Assembly: GCF_900188115.1 (NCBI RefSeq)
Contig: NZ_FZNW01000013.1
Coordinates: 62,001-126,000 of the forward strand
Direction of reading: 5' to 3'
Length of the DNA: 64,000 nt
Origin: Haloechinothrix alba
GTDB taxonomy: Bacteria; Actinomycetota; Actinomycetes; Mycobacteriales; Pseudonocardiaceae
The position numbers and the translations under genes were made by a program. Below are positions 16,034 through 24,968 of this stretch, one piece after another (within the stretch, counting starts at the first letter, position 1; each line of letters starts with the position of its first letter). The notes under the pieces were generated by a model, which was not told the origin of the DNA, did not search any database, and saw only the letters and a list, made by a program, of their open reading frames with translations.

Positions 16034-18346
16034 TTACAGGTGGCGCTGGTCAGAGCGGACAGCTCTGTCCTGGTCCTCAGTTATCGCTTGCAGTACGGAG
16101 AACGGTGTGAGTGGCAACTCGTTCATGGTCTTGCCGATTGCGTCGGATACGGCGCACCCGATCACCGCGGCGACCGGAATGATCGGTGGCTCCGCTGCTC
16201 CCTTCGCGCCGAGTGGGCCGTAGGAGCAGGGGTTTTCCAGAATGGCGGCATCGATCGGAGGTGCGTCGGCGGCAGTGGGGAGCCGGTAGCTTTCCAAGTC
16301 GTCGTCGATCACCTCACCGTTGTCCCCGAGTCGGAGGTTCTCGAACAGGGCGTAGCCGATGCCCTGCAGCACGCCTCCCTGGATCTGCCCTTCGATCATC
16401 TGCGGATTGATCGCTCTGCCGACATCTTGAGCAACTACGTATCGCAGCACAGTCACCCGGCCGGTCTCGGGATCGACCTCCACCTCTGCCATGTGTGCCT
16501 GGTACAGCGGCGCCGCGAAGCTGGTGACCGCGGCGCCGGCCATGCAGCCGGAGTCGAACGGGATCGGCGGGGTGGCGAACTTGCCGGAGGCCCCGATCGG
16601 GCCGGAGTCGAACATCGCCGTGGCTACCACGCTGGCCACGGCTACTTGCTGATCGGGAACCCCTGCGACACGCACCGTCCCGTCGACGATTTCCAGATCG
16701 TCGGACCCGGCCTCGAGCATAGTAGCGGCGACTTCGAGGACCTGATCCCGGACCTTTGTCGCGGCGTCCAGGGCCGCGTTGCCCATGCCGTACGTTGTTC
16801 TACTGCCCTGTGCGCCGCCGTCGTAGCCGCCCGTATCGGTGTCCGTGGGGCTCACGCGCACGTCCTCGAGCCGCAGACCAAGTTGTTCGGCGACGATCTG
16901 CAGAACCCCGGTAGTAACGGCCCCTGTGCCGATCTCGGCGCCTGCGCAGGTCACTGTCGCCGTGCCGTCCTCTTCCAGCTTGATCGAGGCGCCTGCCGGT
17001 AATGGGTTGGTTATCCACGTCAGTGGCACCACGGCCACACCGCGAAACGGCTTCCGTTCGGTGTGTGCATCCTGCCATGGCCTGATCTCGTCAACCTTGT
17101 CCATGGCCTGTGTCAGGAAGGCGTCGTCCAGTTGCTGGCCGTTGACCATCGACTCGCCGGCGCGGATCAGGTTCTTCATCCGCAGTGTCCTGCGATCCAT
17201 GCCCAGCTCACGCGCGATGCGGTCCAAGTGCTGTTCTTGGGCATACACGCAGTAGGGCCCGTTGACCCCGCGGAACGCCGCAGTCGGTGGTGTGTTGGTG
17301 TAGACGACCTTGCTGGCGTAGCGAGCGTTCGGGATCCGGTAGGTGCCGCCGAGGACAAGCGGTGCCACGTTGGCAACCAAGACGGTCTCGCCGCTGCTGT
17401 TCGCGCCATTATCGGCGATGACCTCCCCGTCCTGCGCCAGGAGCGTGCCGTCGGCTGCCACGGCAGTGCGCAACCGCACGATGGCATTCTCCCGTGGCCC
17501 ACACGTCGCCAGTTCCTCGCTGCGGCTGTTCAGGATCCGCACGGGACGCCCCGTTTTGCGGGTGAGGATGCAGGCGAACGGCTCCACCATGACGTCCAGC
17601 TTGCCGCCGAACCCACCGCCGATGGGGGGTACGATCACGCGCACATCGGAAATGCGGATACCAAGGAGTTCCGCGATACGACCGCGCACGTTGAACGGGA
17701 ACTGTGTCGGTGTGTGTACGACGTACCGTCCCTGCTCGTAGCGGGCTACCGCGACGTGCGGTTCGATGGGACTCTGGTGCTGGCGTTGCGTTCGGAACTC
17801 GTCCTCGACGACCAGATGTGCTCTGTCGAAAGCCGCGTCCACGTCGCCGCGCTCGACCCGCGATTCCCAGGCCAGATTGCCGCCGCGTGTGCCAGGCATA
17901 GCGGTCTCGTAGCTCTCCCAATCGGGGTGGATCAAGCGAGATCCCTCCGCGAGAGACTGCTCGAGGTCCAGGACGGGTTCGAGCGGTTCGAGCGAAACGT
18001 CGATCGCCGCAAGAGCGGCCTCGGCCTGCTCGGCCGTGTCGGCCGCCACCGCAGCCAACGGCTCGCCGACGTAGCGGATCACATCCGTGGCGAACAGTGA
18101 CTGGTCCTTTACGATCACCAGGCCGGATAGCCCTGGCGCGTCAGCGGCGGTCGCGACGGCGCGGACACCGGGCATCGAGGCGGCCGTCGAGCAATCCAGT
18201 TCGGTGATACGCGCGGCGGGCACGGTGGACCGGAGTACCTTCGCGACGAGCGTGCCGTGTTCGAGATAGTCCATTCCGTATCGGGCAGCACCGCGGACCT
18301 TGTCTTCCCCATCCGCCCGACGTGCCGACGTTCCGACGAGAGTCAT
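16034..18346 (-). CDS. Xanthine-dehydrogenase-family Mo-cofactor-binding (large) subunit, copy A
   Basis: A 770-residue large subunit of a three-subunit molybdenum hydroxylase, which inserts oxygen from water into a heterocycle or aldehyde. The active-site loop reads TPPTAAFRGVNGPY, the pterin region has PIGGGFGGKLD, and the catalytic glutamate appears in GPLGAKGAAEPPI near the C-terminus. The start at 18346 overlaps the 2Fe-2S gene stop (ATGA). Copy C at 58675 is a clear paralogue with the same loops. The substrate is unknown; neighbouring PucR and NCS1 genes suggest an N-heterocycle. It is the distal gene of a three-gene unit FAD-FeS-Mo. Confidence 0.93.
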   Translation of the reverse strand: MTLVGTSARRADGEDKVRGAARYGMDYLEHGTLVAKVLRSTVPAARITELDCSTAASMPGVRAVATAADAPGLSGLVIVKDQSLFATDVIRYVGEPLAAVAADTAEQAEAALAAIDVSLEPLEPVLDLEQSLAEGSRLIHPDWESYETAMPGTRGGNLAWESRVERGDVDAAFDRAHLVVEDEFRTQRQHQSPIEPHVAVARYEQGRYVVHTPTQFPFNVRGRIAELLGIRISDVRVIVPPIGGGFGGKLDVMVEPFACILTRKTGRPVRILNSRSEELATCGPRENAIVRLRTAVAADGTLLAQDGEVIADNGANSSGETVLVANVAPLVLGGTYRIPNARYASKVVYTNTPPTAAFRGVNGPYCVYAQEQHLDRIARELGMDRRTLRMKNLIRAGESMVNGQQLDDAFLTQAMDKVDEIRPWQDAHTERKPFRGVAVVPLTWITNPLPAGASIKLEEDGTATVTCAGAEIGTGAVTTGVLQIVAEQLGLRLEDVRVSPTDTDTGGYDGGAQGSRTTYGMGNAALDAATKVRDQVLEVAATMLEAGSDDLEIVDGTVRVAGVPDQQVAVASVVATAMFDSGPIGASGKFATPPIPFDSGCMAGAAVTSFAAPLYQAHMAEVEVDPETGRVTVLRYVVAQDVGRAINPQMIEGQIQGGVLQGIGYALFENLRLGDNGEVIDDDLESYRLPTAADAPPIDAAILENPCSYGPLGAKGAAEPPIIPVAAVIGCAVSDAIGKTMNELPLTPFSVLQAITEDQDRAVRSDQRHL

Positions 18347-18816
18347 TGCGGCCCTCCATTCGCGTTCGCAGCCGCTTGCGCCGCATCGATGATCTTCTGA
18401 TATCCCGTGCAACGACAAATGTTTCCGCTGAGCGACGATCGTATGGTCGAGTCATCTATACTGGACTCGGTTTCGAGTAGCGCTGTAAGCGTCATAACCA
18501 CTCCGGGTATACACGCACCGCACTGCACTCCACCGTGTTCCAACAGGGCATCCTGGATCCGGGTCAGCGGCTCACCGTGCGATTCCAGGCCTTCGACCGT
18601 CCGGACCGCCGCTCCTTCGGCGTTGGCGACCGGGTAGATGCATGAGTCGACCGGTTCGCCGTCGACGAGAACTGTGCAGGCGCCGCAGCGCCCTTCGCCG
18701 CATCCGAGTTTGGCGCCCAGCAGACCGAACTGGTCTCGCAGGACTGACAACAGCGACGTCATGCCGGCTACGGCGACATCGACGGGTTGTCCGTTCAGGG
18801 TGAAGGAATGGGACAC
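18343..18816 (-). CDS. Molybdenum hydroxylase 2Fe-2S subunit, copy A
   Basis: A 157-residue small subunit with both iron-sulfur centres. The N-terminal plant-ferredoxin-type cluster ligands are in LGCGEGRCGACTVL and the next Cys in PVDSCIYP; the C-terminal all-alpha domain has CGACIPG and CRCTGYQK. It passes electrons from the Mo site to FAD. Length is normal for CoxS/XdhC-type subunits. It lies 8 bp downstream of the FAD gene and overlaps the Mo-subunit start by four bases. Confidence 0.95.
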   Translation of the reverse strand: MSHSFTLNGQPVDVAVAGMTSLLSVLRDQFGLLGAKLGCGEGRCGACTVLVDGEPVDSCIYPVANAEGAAVRTVEGLESHGEPLTRIQDALLEHGGVQCGACIPGVVMTLTALLETESSIDDSTIRSSLSGNICRCTGYQKIIDAAQAAANANGGPQ

Positions 18817-18824
18817 GGCCCCTC

Positions 18825-19685
18825 CTAGTCCGAGTCGGTGGTGAGACGTGCGAGTGCACGTCGAATCAGGGCGGGAAGCACGGCCGTTCGATACCAGGCC
18901 GGAGCGTCTCGGCCGTTCCGGGGAGTGAGTTCCGCGGCTACAGCCTCCCCTACGGCTTCCGTAACCGTACGGTCGTCAGCGGCGCGCCCGACCAGCTCGG
19001 TCGCGGCCGAGCAGAGTTTGGCCACAGGCTCCACGCTGCCGACGGCGATCCGCGCGGTGCGCACGACACCATCCGATATATCGGCCGATACGGCCACGTT
19101 GACGATGGGATATTCACCTGTCGTACGGACCGTCAAGCGTTCGAAAGCGGATCTACGGTGACTCGGCGCAGGTACCCGCACCCGCGTGATCAGTTCTCCG
19201 GCAGGCCGCGCATCGCGAGAGGTGAGATAATCGGCAAGGGCAACCACCTCGTTGCCTTCGGGTGAGTGCAGCTCCAGCTGTGCTTCGGCGGCCAGCAACG
19301 CGGGTACCAGATCAGCCTCGGGGAATCCGATCGCGTTGATGTTCCCACCGACCGTGGCTACGTTGCGCACCTGCGGAAACGCCGACTGGCGTGCGGCGGA
19401 ACGCACGCATTCGAATGCCGGTCGTGCGTCGACGGCGGCCAGCTCGGTATGGGTGCTCAGTGCCCCTACGTCGACGGGGTCCCCTGGGACAATACCGTGC
19501 AATTCGGGGAGTCGCCTCAGCGCCACGTACGCTCGCCGCGGGACGTCGTGTCGCTGTGCCGCACGCATGGTCCATGTTCCGCCCGCAATCGCTTCGCCAT
19601 CCTTACCGAGCTCGGCGAGCATCGCGGTGGCCTCGGCCAACGACGTCGCGAGATGGACCTCTCCCGGGGCCAATGTTGTTGACAC
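18825..19685 (-). CDS. Molybdenum hydroxylase FAD-binding subunit, copy A
   Basis: A 286-residue medium subunit (CoxM/XdhB type) with a PCMH FAD domain. The first FAD loop is AGGTWTMRAA instead of the common AGGxSL, and the second is VATVGGNINAIGFPEADL; the C-terminal CO-deh-flavin domain follows from residue ~180. The same variant loops occur in the paralogue at 57326. First gene of the minus-strand trio 19685-16034. A TGTGC-N5-GCACA motif lies about 180 bp upstream. Confidence 0.92.
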   Translation of the reverse strand: MSTTLAPGEVHLATSLAEATAMLAELGKDGEAIAGGTWTMRAAQRHDVPRRAYVALRRLPELHGIVPGDPVDVGALSTHTELAAVDARPAFECVRSAARQSAFPQVRNVATVGGNINAIGFPEADLVPALLAAEAQLELHSPEGNEVVALADYLTSRDARPAGELITRVRVPAPSHRRSAFERLTVRTTGEYPIVNVAVSADISDGVVRTARIAVGSVEPVAKLCSAATELVGRAADDRTVTEAVGEAVAAELTPRNGRDAPAWYRTAVLPALIRRALARLTTDSD

Positions 19686-19867
19686 TCGCTACCTCCAACT
19701 CCATGCGAACTGTGCACGCGCATGGCACGCGTCGTGCCCTCGCAGGATTGCGGTCGATCAGGTTCGCTGGTACGGACGTGCGCAGGCGCCGGGGCTGGGG
19801 CTGTGCTGCCGACGCCGGCTTCGCCGTACCATGATCCGAGTATGAACAAACCACAAGGCGCACGGTG

Positions 19868-19882
19868 TGTGCAATACGCACA
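19868..19882 (-). promoter_or_regulatory. Candidate operator TGTGC-N5-GCACA upstream of Mo hydroxylase A
   Basis: TGTGCAATACGCACA is a perfect 5-5-5 inverted repeat in the 333-bp gap 19686-20018. A looser copy (TGCCGGTATGCACA) lies 30 bp further on. The same motif occurs at 25886, 27627 and 29426, always at promoters of this catabolic region. The rest of the gap shows no gene I can support. The binding protein is probably the PucR-type regulator at 27850, by proximity only. Confidence 0.5.
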
Positions 19883-20018
19883 AGACCACCCGGCATCCGT
19901 GCCGGTATGCACAGCTGTCGAGTAACTCGGTTCGACACCGGCCTGCAGAGCACTCTCCTCCGGCGCCGCTTGCCGTACTGCGAAGCCATGTGATCGCAGT
20001 TGATCCGTGGTCAGCGGT

Positions 20019-21158
20019 TCAGCCGGCGATGTGGGAACGACGCTGCCCGGTCGCACCATGGATGCTCCCTGTGGTCTGCGATAGCGGCAGGGCGTCTGCG
20101 CCGCCTCGCTTCGCGATGATTTCTGCCGCAATGGAGATGGCGGTTTCCTCAGGGGTATGCGCTCGGAGATTGAGTCCGACAGGCGAGGACAACCGTGCAA
20201 GCTCGGCGTCGGACAGCCCCAGCTCCCGCAGTTGATCGAGCCGTTGTTGATGGGTACGGCGCGACCCCAAGGCGCCGATATATCCCGCACGGGTGCGCAA
20301 CGCCAGTTCCAACAAGGGAATATCGAACTTGTGGTCGTGCGTGAGCACACACAGTACTGTCCGGTTATCGATCAGGTCGCCGTGCACAGCGTCGCTGAGA
20401 AACTGGTGTGGCCAGGAAACCACGACCTCGTCGGCTTCGGGGAAGCGTTTGTTCGTGGCAAAAACAGGACGCGCGTCGCACAACGTGACGTGGTACCCGA
20501 GAAACTTTCCGACCTTGACGACCGCGGCGGCGAAATCGATGGCTCCGAATACGAACATACGCGGCGGGGGTGCGAATGCGTGGACGAACACGGCGACATC
20601 GTCACGCCTGCGCTCACCGTGTTCGCCGTAGTGGCGAATGCCGTTGGTGCCTTGCTCGAGCATGGCGAGCGTGTCCTCGACTACCGCGGCATCCAGTTGC
20701 GGGTCACCGAAGCTGCCGCGTACTCGATCCGGCCGGACAACCATTTCCTTACCCAGGCTTGCTCCCGTGGTCACTACGGTCGCGGTAGCGACTGGTTGAC
20801 CAGCGTAGATCGAGTCGAACAACCCACCGAGACCAGTATTGGATGCCGGATCGACCGGTTGGACCAGTATGTCGATGGTTCCACCGCAAGTGAGGCCGAC
20901 AGCGAACGCGTCGTCGTCAGCGACACCGTAGCGTTGCACCGAAGGCTGCGTGGTTTCGAGTACCTCTTGAGCCAAGTCGTATACCGAACCCTCGATGCAA
21001 CCGCCGGAGACGCTGCCCACTACCTCACCGTCGGAAGAGACCGCCATTGACGCTCCGGGAGGGCGTGGTGCGGAGTGGAAGGTGTCGATCACGGTTGCGA
21101 CGGCGAAGCGGCTACGTCCGGCATACCATGGCTGGATCTGTTGGAGGATGTCACGCAT
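20019..21158 (-). CDS. XdhC/CoxI-family molybdenum cofactor maturation protein
   Basis: A 379-residue protein with the N-terminal XdhC_CoxI domain (SMAVSSDGEVVGSVSGGCIEG near residue 40, VGLTCGGTIDILVQ near 105) and a C-terminal Rossmann XdhC_C domain (MFVFGAIDFAAAVVKVGKFL, ending in GYIGALGSRRTHQQR). Family members bind Moco, promote its sulfuration and insert it into the large subunit. The conserved Cys in LTCGGT is kept. It lies between the FAD-FeS-Mo trio and the upstream accessory genes, all on the minus strand. It probably serves more than one of the three Mo enzymes in the window. Confidence 0.92.
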   Translation of the reverse strand: MRDILQQIQPWYAGRSRFAVATVIDTFHSAPRPPGASMAVSSDGEVVGSVSGGCIEGSVYDLAQEVLETTQPSVQRYGVADDDAFAVGLTCGGTIDILVQPVDPASNTGLGGLFDSIYAGQPVATATVVTTGASLGKEMVVRPDRVRGSFGDPQLDAAVVEDTLAMLEQGTNGIRHYGEHGERRRDDVAVFVHAFAPPPRMFVFGAIDFAAAVVKVGKFLGYHVTLCDARPVFATNKRFPEADEVVVSWPHQFLSDAVHGDLIDNRTVLCVLTHDHKFDIPLLELALRTRAGYIGALGSRRTHQQRLDQLRELGLSDAELARLSSPVGLNLRAHTPEETAISIAAEIIAKRGGADALPLSQTTGSIHGATGQRRSHIAG

Positions 21159-21278
21159 GTGGACCTCTTGACCGATCTTCTCCGAGTTCGAGTTGTTGCG
21201 GCCAACAGCCGGATCATGCGAATGTCCGGCTTCACTGTCGGAACGGGAACGTGAGCGCAGGCAGCGTTCGGCTCGAGG

Positions 21279-21839
21279 TCAACTGCGGGTTCCGCTGCGG
21301 GTGACCCGCTCAGGCGTGATTCCAGGGCCGTACCCGACGCCGCGACCGTCCTGAGTTCCGCCGACACCAGGGCGCTCTTCGTCGTTGGGGGCCATCGGCG
21401 ATGCGTGGAAATGCCACATCTTCCAGATCGGATTGCCGGCGCCGTCGTCGCGCTGGTAGACCTCCGTGGCACGCAGTCGGAAGTTGTCGTAGTCGCCGTC
21501 CGACAGCTCCCAGGTAGCCGAACCCGTGCCGTCCGCGCCGATCCGGCGAATCGGGAAGATGCCCTCGCAGGCCAGCCAAGCCATGTCCCCCGATATCGCT
21601 AGCCGCATGATCTCGATGTCGGGATACATAACGATGTCGATTTCCTTCTTGTAGTGCTCCCACAATTTGGTCTTCTCGTCGATCCCGAAGTACGGATGCC
21701 CGTTTAGATTGAACATCAGGTAGGACATTCCGGCCGGGAAGACCGACTGCATGTCAGGAATGACCAGCTTGTGGTTGGACTCCCACCAGATCCGGTGTAG
21801 TTCGAGGATCTCGTTCCGGTCCTGCTTCTCGGTAGACAT
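21279..21839 (-). CDS. SnoaL/NTF2-like domain protein
   Basis: A 186-residue soluble protein that looks like the NTF2/SnoaL fold: an N-terminal helix (EKQDRNEILELHRIWWESN), then alternating strands with KMWHFHASP near the end. The ATG at 21839 is preceded by AAGGGAGACGAA. Such proteins act as small hydrolases, isomerases or binding partners, and here it is embedded among Mo-hydroxylase accessory genes. The C-terminal ~25 residues are Gly/Arg-rich and probably disordered. Function is not assigned; it may act on the ring-oxidised intermediate. Confidence 0.7.
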   Translation of the reverse strand: MSTEKQDRNEILELHRIWWESNHKLVIPDMQSVFPAGMSYLMFNLNGHPYFGIDEKTKLWEHYKKEIDIVMYPDIEIMRLAISGDMAWLACEGIFPIRRIGADGTGSATWELSDGDYDNFRLRATEVYQRDDGAGNPIWKMWHFHASPMAPNDEERPGVGGTQDGRGVGYGPGITPERVTRSGTRS

Positions 21840-21897
21840 TTCGTCTCCCTTCTTGCGTTGCGTTCGGCGGACGACGGTTGATTCCGGAACCGTCCGG

Positions 21898-22869
21898 TCA
21901 GCGGTCCGGCTCACTGTGCGGGTCCGGCACAGCCGGTGAGTCGCTCGGCGTGAGCAGCGTGTCGAGGGTGGCTGGGTCGCCGGGCCACGTCCCGGCACGA
22001 GCCAGTCGCCGGACGAGGGTCGCCGTGCGGGGTTCGGTACGTATGGCCTGTTGAAACGTGCGCCGTGCCTCGTCCTGATGGCCACTGCGGGCCAGCAGCA
22101 GACCCTTCCAGACTGTCGGTTCCACGTTCTTCTCACCGATCACTCTCTGCGCGGCATCGAGCTCGGCGAGAGCCTGCCTGACGAGCTCCGCATCGGCAGT
22201 GTGTTCTCCGCTGAGCAGCCCCTCGGTCTGCAGCATCCGTAAGAGCCCGCCGAATGCCTCGGCATGGTCGATGAGTCGCTCCAGCTCGTCGAGCGGGTGA
22301 GCGGCGTCGTCGACCCGAACATCGACCACACGATCCTCGGCCAGATGACCGGTCGGCGTGCCGCGTACGATGAGCATGGCGGAGGATTGGCGACCTCGGA
22401 TATCGCCACCGTGACGCTCCGCGGCCCGAAGTGCGGCCAGCATCCGGTGCGCGAGGTTGCCGTCCGCGGTTCGAAACGCTTCGGACATCGGCGGCCACAC
22501 AGCCTCGGATTCGACCAGGTTGGCGTGGGTGCTGAGGCCGTGGTCGGTGGTGTGGCCGGCCGCGGAAATGCACGCAGAGCCTGTGTGGACGGCTGCGGTT
22601 CCGTCCGCAGCCATCAGCGCGACTTGCCTGTGCTCGGAGCCGAGATCCTGCTCCAACAACTGGGCGAGCGCGTCGTTCGGCGCGTAGCCGCGTCCCATGA
22701 GTTCCAGTCCGTGCGACCCGTAGGATGGCTCGACCATCGCCTGGGTGGCGACAGCACCGACACCTGCGGTCGCCCACGGGACGAGGCGTCCGACCGCGAA
22801 GAAGTGCGACTGGACGGCGACTCCGATGTCTCCGGTAGTAGGGTCACGTGCAAGCAGTGAGTAAGTCAT
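21898..22869 (-). CDS. DUF1028-family protein with C-terminal TPR-like region
   Basis: A 323-residue protein. The first ~210 residues are DUF1028, an Ntn-hydrolase-like fold (MTYSLLARDPTTGDIGVAVQS, VGAVATQAMVEPSYG). The C-terminal ~110 residues form helical TPR-like repeats (GLLLARSGHQDEARRTFQQAI). DUF1028 proteins are often encoded next to amidohydrolases and catabolic genes and are suspected hydrolases. The ATG at 22869 overlaps the stop of the upstream alpha/beta hydrolase (ATGA); the open frame extends further 5' but there covers that hydrolase gene. The substrate is unknown. Confidence 0.75.
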   Translation of the reverse strand: MTYSLLARDPTTGDIGVAVQSHFFAVGRLVPWATAGVGAVATQAMVEPSYGSHGLELMGRGYAPNDALAQLLEQDLGSEHRQVALMAADGTAAVHTGSACISAAGHTTDHGLSTHANLVESEAVWPPMSEAFRTADGNLAHRMLAALRAAERHGGDIRGRQSSAMLIVRGTPTGHLAEDRVVDVRVDDAAHPLDELERLIDHAEAFGGLLRMLQTEGLLSGEHTADAELVRQALAELDAAQRVIGEKNVEPTVWKGLLLARSGHQDEARRTFQQAIRTEPRTATLVRRLARAGTWPGDPATLDTLLTPSDSPAVPDPHSEPDR

Positions 22870-23666
22870 ACGGATCCGTTCCCGGCGAACTGTCGGTCGA
22901 GTAGTCGGGCGATGCGCTCGGGACATTCCAGCATCGGCATGTGTCCGATATCGGGCAGGATGACCTGGCTTGTTCGCAGGACTCTGGCCATCTCGAGGCC
23001 GAGGGCAGGAGTGCACGTGACGTCGTGCTCACCGCTGATCACAAGGGCCGGGCAATGGGTTCGGCTCGCCGGTTCGGTGGCGTCGCTTTCGATCGTCGCT
23101 GCCCATACTCGCTTCACCGTCTCCACATCGTTGGGGTTGGCGAGCTCGAGCGCCTTGTCGATGACCTCTTGTGAGCAGCCGGGGCCAAAGGTCAGCGTCG
23201 GGAATACCGTCCGGAAGGTGCCTTCGACCCCCAATCGGTCGAACATGTCGAGAACACCGGACACCTCGACACCGTCGAAGTTCAGCGAACTGCCGATCGC
23301 GGTAACCGACACGACCCTTTCCGGCAGTGCAGCGGCAACACAGCACGCCAACGGCCCCCCGAGAGATCCGCCGACGACGTGGAACGGTCCGCTCGGCAGT
23401 TCCCGCTCGATCACCGCGAGGCAGTCGGCCGTCCATGCGGCCAGGGAGAACTCGCCGGAAGCATCGGAACCACCGTGGGCACGTAGGTCGGGCATAACAC
23501 AGTGGCCTCGCGGGTCCAGCAGTTCGACCACTTCGGCCCAGATCCGTCCCTGGGTGTTGATGGGGTGGATCAGTAGCACCGCTGGTTCGTCCGGCGTGCG
23601 TTCACCAGCCGACCAGCCTGCGATGCGGCCGGCCGGGCCGCTGATGTCGAGTTCCTGCAGCTTCAT
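22866..23666 (-). CDS. Alpha/beta-fold hydrolase
   Basis: A 266-residue hydrolase. The nucleophile elbow is GGSLGG (Ser in HVVGGSLGGPLACCVA), the oxyanion region is LLIHPINTQGRIW, and the C-terminal His is in LPDIGHMPMLECPERIA; an Asp acid lies in SGEHDVTC. The ATG at 23666 follows GAAGGAG. The gene is translationally coupled to the DUF1028 gene. The family includes lactonases, esterases and C-C hydrolases, so it could open or hydrolyse a product of the Mo hydroxylase. No closer assignment is possible. Confidence 0.85.
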   Translation of the reverse strand: MKLQELDISGPAGRIAGWSAGERTPDEPAVLLIHPINTQGRIWAEVVELLDPRGHCVMPDLRAHGGSDASGEFSLAAWTADCLAVIERELPSGPFHVVGGSLGGPLACCVAAALPERVVSVTAIGSSLNFDGVEVSGVLDMFDRLGVEGTFRTVFPTLTFGPGCSQEVIDKALELANPNDVETVKRVWAATIESDATEPASRTHCPALVISGEHDVTCTPALGLEMARVLRTSQVILPDIGHMPMLECPERIARLLDRQFAGNGSV

Positions 23667-23768
23667 CGCGCTCCTTCGGGTTACTGATCCCGAACCGCAG
23701 CGGCGCTCGGTCCCGTCGTCGTGACCGGGCGTTTGCAGCGCCACCAGTTCGGTAGCCGGATGATCGCG

Positions 23769-24950
23769 TCACGCATTGCGCATCACGCCCAGAAGTTCCT
23801 CCAGAGCAGCCAACGAATGTCCGGCCACGAAGTGGTCTACGTAGGGCAACACCGCGACAATTCCGCCCTGGACCGGCTCGTAGTCCGTTGCGCCCTTGTG
23901 CGGATTGACCCAGACAACGGTCCGCGCCAAACGAGCAAGGCGTGCCACCTGCTCGGCCAGCTCGTCGGCTGATCCCCGCTCCCATCCGTCGGAGAAGATC
24001 GCCACGACGCTGCCACGAGCGGTACCTCTGTGCCCCCATCGGTCGAGGAACGCATGCAGCACCTCCCCCAGCCGCGTCCCACCGGAGTAGTCGGCGATCG
24101 TCTCCGCCGCTGCCCTCAGCGCGGAATCCGGGTCACGCATGCGCATGGCGCTGGTGATCCGTGTCAGCCGGGTGCCGATCGTGAACACCTCGCACGCATT
24201 GGGCCGGTATCGGGCCAGCACGTGTGCGAAGCGCAGCAGGGCATCGGCATACGGGGCCATGGAACCCGAGACGTCGATCAGCAGGACGATCCGGCGTGGG
24301 CGAGTATCGGGTCGATGCCGTCGCGGAGCGGCCAGCTCACCGCCGGCGGCAAGCATGGCGCGTACGGTCCGGCGCGCGTCGACCTGTCCGGTCGCACGTG
24401 AGCGTCTGCGCCGAGACCGTCGCACCGGCAACCCGGGTCGCAACAGTTGCATGAGGCGCGCCATCTCCTGCCTCTCCACACGGCTGAGGGAGGCGAGGTC
24501 ACGGTTGCGTAGCACCTCCTCCGCGCTCGCTCTGGCCCGTACCACCGGTGGGAGAACGTCGCTGTCCTCCCCCGTCGGATCCTCGCTCGGGTCGCCGTCC
24601 TCTGTGAACGGGACGCTTGCGTGCAGTACCGGTGTCTGGCTGTGTATCGTGGACTGTTCGTGTTCGAGCTCGAGGGAGAAGTACGTCTCGAACACCGCAT
24701 CGTAGATTGGCAGGTCGTCCGGTGACGAGGTCAAGGACAGTCTGCCGGCCCAGTAGAGCGCGCCTGGCTGATCGGATCGCAACACCGTCGCCGCCGCGAC
24801 GTAGGTGGCTGTACGGGTCGAACAGACCGCGACGCCTGCGGCGTCGAGAGCGCGGGCAAATCCGACGAGAGCGGTGGGAGCATCATCGATCCGTTCCGCT
24901 ACCACTCCCGCGCCACGGAAGTCTCCGGAGTCCGGGCTGGACGTCGTCAT
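23769..24950 (-). CDS. CoxE-like VWA-domain protein (Mo-hydroxylase maturation)
   Basis: A 393-residue protein with a C-terminal von Willebrand factor A domain. The MIDAS motif DVSGSM lies near residue 222 (RIVLLIDVSGSMAPYADA), with the later Thr in SGGTRLG and Asp in IFSDGWERG. The N-terminal half is the CoxE-specific region. CoxE works with the AAA+ protein CoxD, which in the CO-dehydrogenase system matures the Mo/Cu active site. The CoxD homologue ends 18 bp upstream. Together they suggest that at least one Mo enzyme here needs ATP-driven maturation. Confidence 0.9.
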   Translation of the reverse strand: MTTSSPDSGDFRGAGVVAERIDDAPTALVGFARALDAAGVAVCSTRTATYVAAATVLRSDQPGALYWAGRLSLTSSPDDLPIYDAVFETYFSLELEHEQSTIHSQTPVLHASVPFTEDGDPSEDPTGEDSDVLPPVVRARASAEEVLRNRDLASLSRVERQEMARLMQLLRPGLPVRRSRRRRSRATGQVDARRTVRAMLAAGGELAAPRRHRPDTRPRRIVLLIDVSGSMAPYADALLRFAHVLARYRPNACEVFTIGTRLTRITSAMRMRDPDSALRAAAETIADYSGGTRLGEVLHAFLDRWGHRGTARGSVVAIFSDGWERGSADELAEQVARLARLARTVVWVNPHKGATDYEPVQGGIVAVLPYVDHFVAGHSLAALEELLGVMRNA

Positions 24951-24968
24951 CGCTGCCTCGCTTCGATT

